From NCBI GenBank assembly GCA_014706385.1, contig JACGZH010000006.1, forward strand, positions 682,001 through 746,000: DNA of 64,000 nucleotides, in the 5' to 3' direction. This stretch comes from Phaffia rhodozyma (lineage: Eukaryota > Basidiomycota > Tremellomycetes > Cystofilobasidiales > Mrakiaceae). Shown in pieces: positions 1 to 11,700 of the stretch. The first letter of the stretch is position 1. Each line of letters starts with the position of its first letter. Position numbers and translations under genes: made by a program. Under the pieces are notes generated by a model that was not told where the DNA came from, searched no databases, and worked only from the letters and a program-made list of their open reading frames with translations.

Positions 1-443
1 TGAAAACTTACCAATCATCACTGGCCGTTTTCCAACATCAGTTGAAGATGTACTCAACTCGTACGGCTCTCAATTGTTGTGTCATGTTATGCGCCCATCT
101 CTGCTCATCATCAGACTGATCTGTCAACGTTTACTCCGAATCCGATAGGTGTTGCAAATGAGATTATGGACGACGCCGTCCAAATCTTTGGTGGTCGATC
201 ATTGACAAAGACCGGAATGGGTAAATTCATCGAAATGGCTTCCCGCACACAGAAGTTTGATGCAATTCTGTATGTCCTTCCTTTTCATCTCTTTTTCTCT
301 GAAACTGTATATGATTCTAATAGGAGACATTGTTGATTAACTGTTTGCGCGCGACTTTCTGAAGTGGAGGAGCAGAGGATGTGCTCGGTGATCTCGGTGT
401 CCGTCAAGCCCAGAAAAAAATTCCCAAAGGTGCTCGACTTTGA
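1..443 (+). CDS. Acyl-CoA dehydrogenase, C-terminal part (5' end outside window)
   Basis: This is the last part of a gene that starts before the window. Three exons can be joined in frame: 3-60, 149-269 and 365-443, with GT-AG introns between them. The product contains the C-terminal acyl-CoA dehydrogenase signature: LKMYSTR, then DDAVQIFGGRS, then FDAILGGAEDVLGDLGVRQA, ending in GARL. In this flavoprotein family the helix carrying the IFGG motif lies at the FAD and tetramer interface. The enzyme oxidises acyl-CoA esters at the alpha-beta bond, in fungi in mitochondria or peroxisomes. The substrate class cannot be told from this fragment, because the catalytic Glu region lies outside the window. 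Joining the exons rebuilds the family motif across both introns, which supports the splice sites. Confidence 0.88.
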
Positions 444-748
444 TGCATTTGACTTCATTTCTTCTTGGTTGTTGTTTGTCTTCAGCGTTTCTCTTCTCAC
501 TGGTTGCATAAGATCAAGCTCTGGTTACCCTGGCTCCCTGTATTTGTATCCGTTTTGTCATTTGTGTTATCATCGAAGGGTTTCGTATATATTCACATAT
601 TACTTTATGTAACATCACCCGGCTGAGTTTACTATTGAAATCATCTCTTATGTCGACTAGCGAAAAAATCTCGGACTCCGCCGCTGAAAGATGTTGAATC
701 TCCCTAAGGTTCTTTTGATAAAACATCAAGTTCTCTTTTGAATTAAGA
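444..748. other. Intergenic, convergent 3' ends
   Basis: This stretch lies between the stop codons of the acyl-CoA dehydrogenase and the WRAP73-like gene, which converge here. I see no conserved reading frame or RNA gene. The short frames present have no family features and are taken as chance. Confidence 0.5.
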
Positions 749-3308
749 TTACAACAGGTCATGCATCTTCAAGCTGACCTCCGAGATGGCTTCGTTCCCC
801 TCCTCCTCCTCCGTGATTAGACTCATTTCCTCCACTGGGCTGTTTTCGACATTGTCTTGACCCATGCCTCCGGCATCCTCCTTAGCTTCGAACACCAAAG
901 TGAATTCCCCTTGCGATCCGCGGGAGTTATCCATCACAATTAACGTCTCACCGTCTGGTGCCCATTTGAGAGACGTAGCCGAAAATGGACCTGTTCAGAC
1001 ACGACACACAAACAACAAAGACTCACACGATGTTAAGTTCAAGTAGAAGTGGCCAAACGAGGCCGACGACACGTACTGGAAGGGATTCCTATGCACTCCG
1101 CTACACCCTCGCCCTCAGCTCCGTCGGTGATCCAGTCCCCGTTCCAAATATAAATCCCGTTTGAACCGGTGCAAAGCGCAAGCTTTTTCGAATCTGTAGG
1201 ATGGAATGTCGCATGTAATATTGGCCGGGTCTGGAGGAGAACAGAAAACGGGAGGTCGGAAGAGGACTCGAGCGAGGATGGATCGAAGTCTGGATCAGCT
1301 GTTGGGAAGGGATAGAGTATCAGACAGTCCGGAGAGTTTTCTAAGAATCCCATGCAAGATGATATATGCGCCGAAGATATATAAATTAGCACAGATTCTT
1401 GGGAAGTGATTAGGATATTCAAGAGGACGAACCTAGGCGACTCATTAAAAGACTGCCGTCCTGATTCCACTCTAGTTGGGATACACCCATTTTTGGCGGA
1501 TGCTGCTTCGGGTCCGGCTTTATGAACGAGATTGTCGCCGGCGTATTCATCAGATGATCTACGCGCAAAGGAAAGAATGATAGTAGGACATTCGGCCTTG
1601 ATTCAGTATAAACTGGTTTCACCGATCAAAAAGAGAAGAAGAAAATACAAAACAGTCGTACATTGAACAATCCCTCGACCACCCGTCTGGTTATACCAAT
1701 CTATCGGTTCATGCCAAACAACCTGTATCACCGTATACGCAAAAGATAATTGTAATGTGCTAAGATGTTCAGCCGTTGCGCCATCTTCTGAATAGAGTAA
1801 AACGAGAATTTATAGGACGAACCGAGCCAGCTGGAGCTATTCTCACAGGAGGACCAACCCAAATAACGCCCCAATCGCTCTTCTGCAAGATCCTTATTCG
1901 ACCGTCCCATCCACCCACAGCGAGCCATTCACCTCCTGGTCTCCATGCGACACAGCGCACACCCATCCCTAAATCTGGCCAAGAAGGCTGATAGTTGAGT
2001 CCAATGTTCTCTACCTGGGCTGGAAGAGGCGGAGGAGGAAGCGTTTGAAGGGCTGTCTTGAGAGGCGGAAGAAACAGTTGAAGTTTATACTTTGAGAGAG
2101 TGGCATGGTATCGAGGAATTAGCAAGAACGATGAGTTCATGAGGCCAAATGAGACGAGAACAGAAGGAGGATGAAACAAACTTGAAGAGCATGATCCCAA
2201 ACGGCTATGTAACCACCTCGGGGTGCGATTGAGATGCCCTGAAGGGAAGCTGTTTGTGTAGGTACACGCTACGAAACGTTGATGGATAACACAGCGTGAG
2301 ACAATCTCACGCAAACCCCACATATCGCCAGTCAAGACAATGAAATAGACTTACAAAGACAAGTTTCCAATCGTTGAGCGTGTCATAGACTCCCACAGAG
2401 TCTCTAGAGTTGTATCTTTCAGCCAGATAGAACAGACGATTATCAGCCGACCAGGCATGTCCTATTTGTCACCATGAAGAGCATAGGGTGTAAATGAAGG
2501 AGAGTCAATGACGTGAGAAAGACACTTAAAAAGGAAGAAGGAGACTGAGCTAACCTTGAGCTATAAACTGGAAATTCTGAATGAATGATCGACTTTCTGG
2601 GTCATCCAAATTCCAGATTGTGAGTCGAAGCTTGGTCCAGTTGACAACATGTAAGCCCTCCTAATCTCGAAAGCTTCTTCAAATTCGAAACTCAGCAGAC
2701 AAACTCACCCCAAAATCGGACCAAGCAAGGAGTCCCTTGCCGTTTCCGCTTTTTATCCACTCGACCCTAGTCAGTTTCTCGACTCCACCTTCCAACATGG
2801 CTTCCACACCGTCTTCTTCGCTCATCCCCGGATCCTTCAGATCAAAAACAAAGGCGACGCCCGGTCGGGCGCAAAAGGCAAGTATTTTGTCACCGAAGGG
2901 AGAGAATGATAGATGCGTGACCTCTGGAGGCCCTTTCGGTCGGGGAGAGCTAAGTGCGGGGGAGGATGAAGAGGAAGAGGACCATCCAATTCCTGGTCTA
3001 CGTGACAATTGAGAGTTTTTGGATACGAGTGATGACGTGGGCGACGAGGAAGAAGACGAGGGAATTGACGGAGGAATCACAGGAATAAGGAACGTCTTGA
3101 CGATTTGAAGAGTATGGGACGTTCGGATGATGATTCTGGATGAGACTGCATTGGCTATGAAGTTTGAGCCTGATTGAGAGAAAGATACAAGTGTAAGTGG
3201 ATCTAGCTCCAGGGATACGCGAACGAGGGAAGCATGAATATCACGAAACAATTAACCTGGCGAGAACACCGGAATGGATGACGACGGATAGACGTCTGTA
3301 AAGTCCAT
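749..3308 (-). CDS. WRAP73: WD40 protein, WRAP73/Wdr8 family
   Basis: This is a multi-exon gene on the minus strand. The first four exons join cleanly (3308-3257, 3169-2709, 2660-2555, 2461-2355) and start MDFTDVYPSS. Family features in order are IWNLDDPES, GHAWSADNRLFYLAERYNS, the WD-type strand GISIAPRGGYIAVWDHAL, then VRCVAWRPGGEWLAVGGWDG. The C-terminal half reads MGVSQLEWNQDGSLLMSR, then FHPTDSKKLALCTGSNGIYIW and LKWAPDGETLIVMD, matching the WRAP73 pattern of widely spaced WD repeats. The protein ends in an acidic tail. In fission yeast the homologue Wdr8 works with Msd1 and the kinesin Pkl1 to anchor microtubule minus ends at the spindle pole. One internal join near 1800-1830 could not be resolved by eye. 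The gene shares a promoter with the arrestin-like gene. Confidence 0.85.
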
Positions 3309-3754
3309 CAAGGCTCGGAGAGTCTAAGAATGTGAACGAGAGGGAGAGAGAGAGAGAGAGCGCGCGCACACACAAAGAGTAGGCAACAGAATGGATGAAG
3401 ATGAACGGAGCAAACAGTCAAGATGAGCCACCAGAAGGAGGAGCATATTATAAATGACGCGTCGTAAATGAGAGCAGACGACGCGACGCGTTCGACGAAC
3501 AACACACGCGTTCGCCTAACTTCTTAGCTTCCCCCTGGCTGTCCATCTGTTCCTATGTACACAAGGAACCTCGTTGATCAGAATGACATACATGGGAAGC
3601 GCACATGTGTAAGCGTATAAGGAAGTTTTCCCTTGTCATGACTAGTGAAACAGAATGTATAAAGAGGGATAGGCATCAGTCTTTTCATTCTTCTCCTTTC
3701 CATTTATCTTTCTTGAGACGCGTCTGGTTGATGACGCGTTAGCTTTGTTGGAAG
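3309..3754. promoter_or_regulatory. Divergent promoter with five ACGCGT boxes
   Basis: This is the shared upstream region of the WRAP73-like and arrestin-like genes. ACGCGT, the core of the MluI cell-cycle box bound by MBF-type factors in fungi, occurs at 3457-3462, 3486-3491, 3506-3511, 3718-3723 and 3734-3739. A TATA-like gtataaag lies near 3657, about 95 bases before the arrestin-like start. One ACGCGT per about 4 kb is expected by chance, so five in under 300 bases is a clear cluster. Its use by MBF is inferred. Confidence 0.65.
3330..3375. repeat. GA repeat followed by alternating CG/CA tract
   Basis: A run of GA dinucleotides passes directly into CGCGCGCACACACA in the 5' leader of the WRAP73-like gene. 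GA runs are common nucleosome-poor promoter elements in fungi, and the alternating purine-pyrimidine part could adopt Z-DNA. Both statements about role are inference. Confidence 0.6.
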
Positions 3755-6700
3755 ATGAATCTACCGACAATCTCCGGCAAAGTCTTTAACAAGACTGACT
3801 TCAACGAATGCCAACCAGATTCAGCTTCGTCTTTCTCACAACATCCTATCCCTCTCCCTCATCTTCATCACGGCCTAGGCATCATATTCAGCCGTCCTAG
3901 ACAATCAGACATGCACTCTCCTCGCAAGGAACTTCTCCCTAGGAGACACAGCATGGCCGAGTCGTTCGAGCATGTTGCCGACCCAGACAACTACGACTAC
4001 GACGTCGATTTTGAGCGGTCGGATGACGAGAAGATAGCTCATCATCCTCATCTGTCTCATCAACCACTAGCCAGCTCTCACCAGTCTCGTCCGAATGATG
4101 TCCCTAGTTCTAATCATCAACCGCTAGCCTCGACAGCACCCGGCCCGAGGTCCAGGCCGCTGTCTGCGCATCAGGATGCTTACAACCCTCAGCCCGTCGT
4201 CCCTCCTCAAGGACCCAATTTCCGGTCGTCCGACTCGAGTGGCTCGTTCTCTCAACCTGTATTTTCTCACCCGGGTCCTCCACCGCGATCTCGATCGCTA
4301 GTCCAGATGCATCATCCTAGCTCTCTTATTCCGTCAAATCCAATGCTTCGACTTCAGGAATCTGGGTCTCATCATTTAGCTTTCACTCCTTCCGGCAACC
4401 ACATTGTCAATGGTAGTCCCATTGGCCATTTTCCAAGCACACCTTTCACACCTGCCGGCCCTGTTCTTGGAAGGATGAGAGAATCGTCTCTCCCACCGCC
4501 TAAAACAGTTGAAGAATCTAGATTGAGCAGGTCTTCACTCAGTGGTTCAGCCGCACGCCCCAGGTCTCTTAGTACAGGTGGACTGGAACGAGCGGGCACG
4601 TTGTTGAGTCATGGTGTCGGCCCAGTCAGAAACACTCACGAGCTTTCCAGAATCTTGGGAAAGGGAGACTCTGGCAGAAAAGTTGTCGGTGGTGCGAAAG
4701 GAAAAGGTGGAGATGTAGACGTCCGGCTGGAAGCAGGAAAACGAAAAGCCAGAGTCCAGATCGAGTAAGTTTTCTGTCTCAAGAAACGATATTGTAGCAA
4801 AGCAGAGAATAGACGGCATGCTGAATATAGTTCTTCCGGCAGTGTGCTGCTTGAGAGAGATATCATCGTCGAGGGCAGTGATGTCCAGGGCAGAATGGAA
4901 GTCAAGGTTGGAGACTGGAATAAGAAGGAAGGAGATGTGTAAGTTCTCGTTGTCGCGCGTCTGATATGTTTGCATTTCAGGTCTCAATTCTGTGCTTCTC
5001 TCCTTTCGCCTAAAGTTATGTTGGCGGTGGCAAAGTAAGAGTCGTTGGGTTTGAAGGTGAGCTAGTGGCCTTTCCCCTTTGCAATTGATTTGTCGACATA
5101 TAGCTGACGGATGGCTATCCTTCGCTCTTCCCTCAGATATTCCTTCACACAGCTCTCGACATATCTTCTTTCATCATTCCCACACACTACCCATTTTCAC
5201 TCCGGGCTCGAGTCAAATAACCACCTTATTTGACAATACAGCGCCTGCGCTCGACTCTCCCGTAGTCACTCCAGACGAAGGCTATAGGCAGGCCCTCGCC
5301 GGTTCGCATGACATTTCCTTCGTCCTTCCCTTACCGATAACAAACTTTCCTCGGGGTCCGTTCCGAACATCCCACGGTTTCATCAAATACATTCTCATCG
5401 CTTCTGTCAAGCTTTTCTTTCCGGCTACTGGCAAGAAATCAATCGCTCACTTCTACAGACAGCTCACCGTGTACCCGTTCTTGGATATGGGGATTGTCCT
5501 GAGGAATTTTCAACCTCCAATCGAGGCTAGAAAGGACTTCCAGGCGGGGTCCGGCAAGGCTGTCAGACTCTCGGTCAAAGCGGCTAGGACAACATGGGTG
5601 GCTGGCCAACAGTGTTGGCTGGATGTAGGCATCAGAAATGAATCTTCCAAAAAGGTTCGTTTGTTCTTGAACTGGCTTCATGCTACTCAACGATATCAGT
5701 GCTTATGCGTCTCCATCTCTTCTCCATCTTTTTTCCGTTCCGTTTGTACGGCACGTTCTGTAGATAAAAAACCTCACCTTGAGTGTTCTCCAGATTGTCA
5801 CGTTTTTTCACCCAGCTCCTAATCTCGCTATCTCTGCCACTGCAGACCAAGACGCCGTTCAGACGGCTTCTCGCAGGAAGATTGTCAGCGAGTCTGTTCT
5901 CGAGGTTGGTCAAAGTGGTGGTAGGGGACTGATCACTGGCAAAGGTTGGTGGAAAGGGTGCGAGCCTGGCCAATCAGGCTCTTGGGGCTGCTCTGTTCAA
6001 TTACCAGTACGTTCTTCTATCTCGGCTTTCTTATTGTCAGGTGTACGCACTCCTCTGTGAGAGGTGTATTGATTTATCCTCAACGTTGTTCCCTCACCCG
6101 TCTAGCCTGATGCGCTCTCCATTCCTCGGGCGCGTCTGATTGAAGTCTCCTACGTCGTCCGAATCACTATCAATAACAATCATGTTATCGAGCTCCCAAT
6201 CAAGATTATCAACTTTTTGTCGATCGATCCACCTCCCCCTCTCAATCAACGACCGGTTTCAACGCGAACTATGTCATCTATCGGTTCGCAGCCGTCAAAC
6301 GCGATCCCGACCGCCGAGAATCAACCGCCTCCTGTTCTTTCCGCCCAGCCTGTTGTTCGGCCTGAGATTCACGCTCAACTCGCTCCCGCTGAAGCTATGA
6401 TCCCAAACAAGGCAAAATCCATCGGGTCTCTTCAATCTATTCAGCCGATAGGGCGACCACTTCGGGTTGTTAACCCTTCCGCGCCTTCTGAAGCCTCCAC
6501 TCTCCGTGGCGCTCAGCCTTATCCTGCTCCGCCTGTGCTGTCACACAGGGCAAGCATAGCTTTCATTCAAGGACGAGTTGAAGCCGCCGCCGCCGCTGAT
6601 CAGAACGAGACAAGCAACGAAGATGAGACAGAAGAGGTTGATGGAGACGGCGACGAATACGATGACGGTTATTTCGATTTCTCAACCTCCGCCTACAATT

Positions 6701-8472
6701 CTCCCGGTCCAGAAGTATCGGATCTTGTGCCAGAAGGAAAAGAGGACTCGTCCTTGATGGAACCCTTTGGATACGACGAAATTCGTGATCCAATCGACGA
6801 TGAATTCGAGGCCGTCCCAATGAGCGAGATGATCACGTCCTCAGATATTGGTCTCGCCATGCAGAACATTATGTTGGATCAGTCTGATGATTCTGATTTT
6901 GAAAGCCCCGGGCTAGGTTTGGACCAAGATGCAGACAAAATTAACCATGTCAGCAAGACTGAGGATGATAGTGATGATGATGACGAGGTGTTGAGAATAA
7001 CACCTCGATATCCGATCGGCCCTTCTTCTCCCCATCAAGTCGTCCAAAACCGAATCTCGTCGGCTACCCGACTTCTGAACAGCGGAGAAGAAAGCGATCG
7101 AACCTATGGTAGTTCCCCACCAAGGAGCTCTCATATATCGTCTCCCTCGGTGATAACGGCGGCCAGTTCTCCTTTAGTCCCAACGAGACCGCCAGCGAGA
7201 CCCATGTCATCATATTCTCCTTCGTATGAGGAGGTTAGGCAAGCGATGCATTCTCGGCGAGAGTCAACTACCCCTAAGGCCCTGCATGCTCCTGGGTCAG
7301 CACCAACAACACCTACCACCTCCCGATCAGATCGACTTCGATCAGCCTTGTCTGTTCCGACCGAGCCACTGAATATCATATCGAGGGAGACCAGACCTCG
7401 ATCGTCACTGTTGGCAGGACCGCCCTCTGATCGTTCAGTGTCGCCAGCAAAGTCGTTCTCTTCTGCTACATCTTCTTCGGCTCGACCGTCTTCCCCGATC
7501 AAATCAGTATCCAAGAAGGCTTCGTTCACGTTTGCCAGTCCGGCCGCGCCCGTTCGGATCAAGGTCAACTCTACGATAAAACCAGCGACTACCGCTCGAA
7601 TCCGGCCTTCTGCTTCGCTATCAGATCTGAAGAGTCGGCATTCTCCTATCAAGGTTCGAACCCCAACGGCAACTCTGCTTTCTACCGCAGCTACCTTGGC
7701 TCCTAGTTCGTCTCGAGTTGAAAAGGACCCTGAAGCTCGGACGGGTTTCGTTCCGAGCAGTAGATCTTACAAATTGAGTCCTGCCGTTGCTTCTAGGAGA
7801 AGCCAGTCTGCGTTCCCCGTCCAGAACGCCGGTGGTGACTTGATGAATGACCTGCCTGGTTTGGCAAGCTCTTCCTCCGATTCGGGCTCTGTTTCTGAAA
7901 CCACGCCTCCGCTGGTTTCTCAAGACCGGATGACAAACGAAGACATCGCCATTCTTCATCCGTCCGCGCCTGTCAAGCTTGCGTGGACGGCGAAGCATTT
8001 GTCCCAGACGTTCTCGATAGATAAGTCAGTTGAACGACCGATCGAAATCCCACCTGTTCCTTCAATGGACGATCATCTATTCATTCCTGTCGACCTTGAC
8101 GCGCTGCCTTCTCGATCGAAGACACTTCACAAGCAAGCGTCTTCACCTTCTGTGCAAAACAAGATTCGTCAGCTGGAAACTAGGAACTCTGCGCTCAGAG
8201 AGCTGACCACGCCTGCCAGTCCGGCCCTCCGACGGGCTGCTACCACAGCGACCCGGAGCTCGACCCCTTCTCCTCAGGAGGAGTTCCCCTCATTTCTCCA
8301 AGGTCGACCAGGATTACACCGAACAGAGACGTCTCAGACAGATCTGAGTGATGACGCTCCTAGATCTTTGAGGGACAGGCAGGCAACGGATCTGAGAAGA
8401 GCACCCAGTGCGGTTTCTTTCAAGGCTCCTATGCTTCGACATTCCAAATCAGTTCACACCTTTGGCCAGTGA
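3755..8472 (+). CDS. Arrestin-like trafficking adaptor with long disordered tail
   Basis: Six exons give about 1,450 residues. The first exon (337 codons from MNLPTISGK) is Ser/Pro/His-rich and disordered. The arrestin N-like part follows: SVLLERDIIVEGSDVQGRME, then YVGGGKVRVVGFE, rebuilt across an intron at 4939-5013. The C-like part starts near DISFVLPLPI and includes VRLSVKAARTTWVAGQQCWL and LIEVSYVVRITINNN, then IELPIKI. After about 6220 some 750 residues are Ser/Pro-rich with acidic patches such as DDSDDDDE. Arrestin-related adaptors recruit ubiquitin ligases to membrane proteins for endocytosis. I found no PPxY motif for Rsp5-type ligases in the parts I read, so a different recruitment mode or role is possible. 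The start is the first ATG after the TATA-like site, but it is not otherwise confirmed. Confidence 0.8.
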
Positions 8473-8704
8473 AAGCAGCATAGATTTCTATCTCTAGCTT
8501 CTGCGCTTACTCTCCTTGTTGAGCAATGTTCCGATTTACCCTCTCTGCCCATCTGTGAGGACCGTTAGTTATAGTACATGTTTCTTCCCCTCGTTAATGT
8601 GATGCAGTCTCCACTCTATACGTTCTCTTTTTTCAACCTCTTTATCATTACCACCATCATCATCATGACGGTACACTATACCCTCGGGCTACATTCCAGA
8701 TATA

Positions 8705-9412
8705 ATGCCACGTCGTCTTTGTCTTGATCTTGTGGTCTCCTCTTGCATTGTAGGATGATAAGGGTTGGCTCCTGTGCGAACGTCATTTGCTTATTCCAAA
8801 GAAGACATTTGGTCTGCAACTCCCGAATCTTCCGCATCTCCTTCCCTTTTCACGTCGAGCTTGCCTCTCTCACGAGTTTACATCTTTCCAAGCCAAAACA
8901 TGAACCGGTATGTCCTTTATTCTAAGCCATTAACACGTCTCATTTGGCGGTGACTGGTCTCTCTCCTTGAGGAGAAGGCTCTTTTGGTCGTTCGATCTTG
9001 TATCAAACACTATCATCATCATCATCATCGCCTTCATCGTTGGTTGTCCATCACCTGATCATCTGACCTAGTTCGTACCTCTCTGCCGACTGAAACTTTT
9101 GGATATTATCTTGGAATATATAGAACACCTATCGTATTGACGATTGATGAGATTGAGTACTTACTTGATCAAATTGTATGCTCTCTCTTTCTTTCTCACG
9201 TTCGATACCTTGAATGCCCCGGAATGTGGCTTTTGACCATTGTTCGTGCAACGCTGGGGTTTGTGATGAATGAACTAATCGATGGGTCTATCTTCCTTCA
9301 GCCTGCACCTGACAAGGACGAACAGGCCATGGTGACGAAGCTTCGAGAGTCGCTCAAGAGGTCTCTTCAGGCAGTGCGAGAAGGTGCAGAGGGTACGACT
9401 ACTGCTGCTTGA
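8705..9412 (+). CDS. Small conserved-looking protein of unknown function (105 aa, model tentative)
   Basis: I do not recognise this family. A four-exon model (8705-8714, 8763-8907, 9124-9175, 9302-9412) totals 318 bases and stays in frame from MPRR to TTTAA. The body reads RTSFAYSKEDIWSATPES, then IVLTIDEIEYLLDQI, then an amphipathic helix EQAMVTKLRESLKRSLQAVR. The last two introns have good donors (gtatgt, gtatgc) and acceptors. The first exon is only ten bases with a 48-base intron, so the start is uncertain. The upstream frame is closed by a TAA at 8759, which makes some splice or a different start necessary. The gene converges on RAD18 with only 127 bases between stops. Confidence 0.5.
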
Positions 9413-9539
9413 TTCTGAATGATTCTTGATCGATATATAATTTATCAACAATACATAACAAGACACAGTAAGATGAAAGTCTTCACAAACGCGTCATGTC
9501 CAGTGGCATTGCGTGGGTCACTCTTGAAAAGACACATAT

Positions 9540-10491
9540 TCATTCTGAGATAGTATCCGCGTTCTCCTTCTCTCTTCTCTCTTTTGCCGCCTTCATTCTC
9601 ACCCGTATTTCTTCTTCCAAAGCTTTGAAATCCGACTTGTGAAGTTCCTGTCGCACAGGCCAAGCGTCATTTTTTTTTCAAGAAAATATTAAAACAGAAG
9701 GTCAATTCAATAAAAGAGATTAGGGAAGAGAACGAAGAGCGAAGAAGAGATATGTTGACGAACCTGATAGGCATCATCATCAACAGGTCCTGCTTTCTCT
9801 TTTCTTTCTTTAGCTTTGGATTCTCGTTCTCTTGCTTCTTCCCATTTCCTCAAATCAGTCCTGAGATCCTATGAGAGGGAAAGAAACAAAGAAACAAAGA
9901 AAGAAGAGTAAAAAGGAGAAAAAGAAGGGCAAGACTGTGAGAACGAAAGGTTCGGCAAAGACGGGCATCGTGCTGAAGAAGTCGAGTAAACAAGAATTTT
10001 GCGCACAGAAGTCTTCCGGGGATGAGCGCCATCTAGATTGGCGTTGAAAAGAAGGACCCAACGTTGATGTCTGGCAGTGATCACTGGTTTCGTTCCGACC
10101 GTTGGGAGTGAGTGTTCCTTTAAAGGAAACAATAAAAGGAAGGCAGAAAGGTAAAGATCATGAGACGGTTTTGGTCTATTGAGACAAAAGAGCGAACAAG
10201 GACTTACCGCCAGGAGCGTACGTAATTGTTTCTCAGTCATCGTATGATAATTCAGCTTTGCCAGCCTCTTTGCAGGAGGTGCACTCGAACTTCCAGTTGG
10301 ACTGATCAGAATGAGAGACACTCCGTTTAGCGTTCACAGCCAACAGAAACAGAGGCCGCCGATACGGTTCACTTCATCTCAATCAGATATGAACATTCGA
10401 ACGAAACGTACCTTCGGGACCTAGATCCCAGATTGAGAGATCCGCTTGGTCGATCTTCTGATCTTGAACCTGATATTTTATTATTATTGTT

Positions 10492-10524
<33 letters not shown>

Positions 10525-11700
10525 CGCAGACGGAACCGTTAGATTTCTGGAGGATGTCATCGGCTCCAAGAAGTTTTTGCAGAGAGAGTCGATGTGTTCG
10601 TTGACTTCAAGTGCAAATATAAGAATAAGACAAGGAAACAATCACTTGAGTAAAGGGCCATACACATTCAGAGAAGAAAGAGACGAGAGATCGGCAGTGG
10701 ACTGACTTGTGAGCTCTGGGATATCTTTTTGACAGATTGGGCATGAAACCAGAGGGACACTTGATCCTTCTGTTCCCCCAATAGAGCCCTGCTTTCCGAG
10801 GCTTAGCTCTGATTTGGCAACTCCAGAATCTCCCTTTTCCTCGACTTCATCGTCAGACAGGTCGATAACTTCTATGTTTCGTTTCCGTTTTGTCGAGCGC
10901 GAGTCAGGGTCTGAGCTATTATTTGAAGATGCCGTACGTTCCGGACGTTTCGATAACGATAGAATCAAGGGACTGTATTCATGAAACCGAACCAATCCAG
11001 GTAGCCGTTGCGCGTGCGCGTGTGCTTTTAGTCAACAGCCAGTACAAGAAAACCCCCTAAAAAGGAGAGAAGACAAAGAAGGGACGATAGATCTGACTTA
11101 CCGAGCATTCTTATAAGCGTCCACACTAACCTCCAAGGCGGTATTCATCCGAAGATTCCCCTCGCTCGAGATTTTCTCTCCACATATGGGACATGAACGA
11201 CGATCTCTTACATCAGTATCGATCGCTTCTCTGATACACTATCGGAACTCGATGATCGTTTTTGAGTATAGTTTTTTTAATCGTTTTTTGAAAAGAAAGA
11301 AAGAGTAGGAATACAGAAGTTTTCCAACCCAGATGTAAGTTGATAGACCCTTGTGTCAAAGACTGTTCTCTATCATCCCGATCAATTAGATTGAATGAAC
11401 GGATAAATACGAACCCGACTACAGAACGAATGGAAACAAGTAGTGATCACCGGATTGACATAAAATTCTCGACATATCGGACAACGAAGACAGGCTAAGG
11501 CGATGCTGATCCCCAAAGAAGCAAGATAAATGACGCGTCAGAATTGGATCTGGAAAAGAGAGGGATAGAACAGACATCGACAGAGACATGTGAGAGGACG
11601 AGGTACGAGTTGGAAACTGACCGTCTAGGACTTGAATTTCGGTTTGACGGAATTCTGTCGGGTCATCGGTCACGGTGGTCGTCGTCTTGAAGAATTCCAT
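9540..11700 (-). CDS. RAD18: E3 ubiquitin ligase RAD18 (post-replication repair)
   Basis: The domain order matches RAD18. The N-terminal C3HC4 RING reads LRCPICREFYVNPVITTC.H.FCS, then CIREAI and RRSCPICGE. A UBZ zinc finger follows: VSCPICQKDIPELT joined to VNEHIDSLC across an intron. Then comes a SAP domain (LAKLNYHTMTEKQLRTLLA, VITARHQRWVLLFNANLD) and a Lys/Glu-rich C-terminal helix around HKSDFKALEEEIRVRMKAAK. RAD18 with RAD6 monoubiquitinates PCNA at stalled forks to allow lesion bypass. The start MEFFKTTTTVTDDPTEF precedes the RING at the usual distance. The gene has many small exons. A run of 15 Asn codons sits just after the UBZ finger. Two ACGCGT boxes lie upstream. Confidence 0.92.
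10480..10524 (-). repeat. Trinucleotide repeat encoding 15 Asn in RAD18
   Basis: Forty-five bases of GTT/ATT on the plus strand read as AAC/AAT on the coding strand and give 15 consecutive Asn. The run lies in the linker between the UBZ finger and the SAP domain. The interrupted AAT codons are at the 3' side of the coding run and the pure AAC run is at the 5' side, which is the part likely to vary in length. Confidence 0.9.

Noticed and set aside
10433..10705. Plus-strand frame with a poly-Leu run
   Set aside because: It is the antisense of the Asn repeat of RAD18 and has no other feature.
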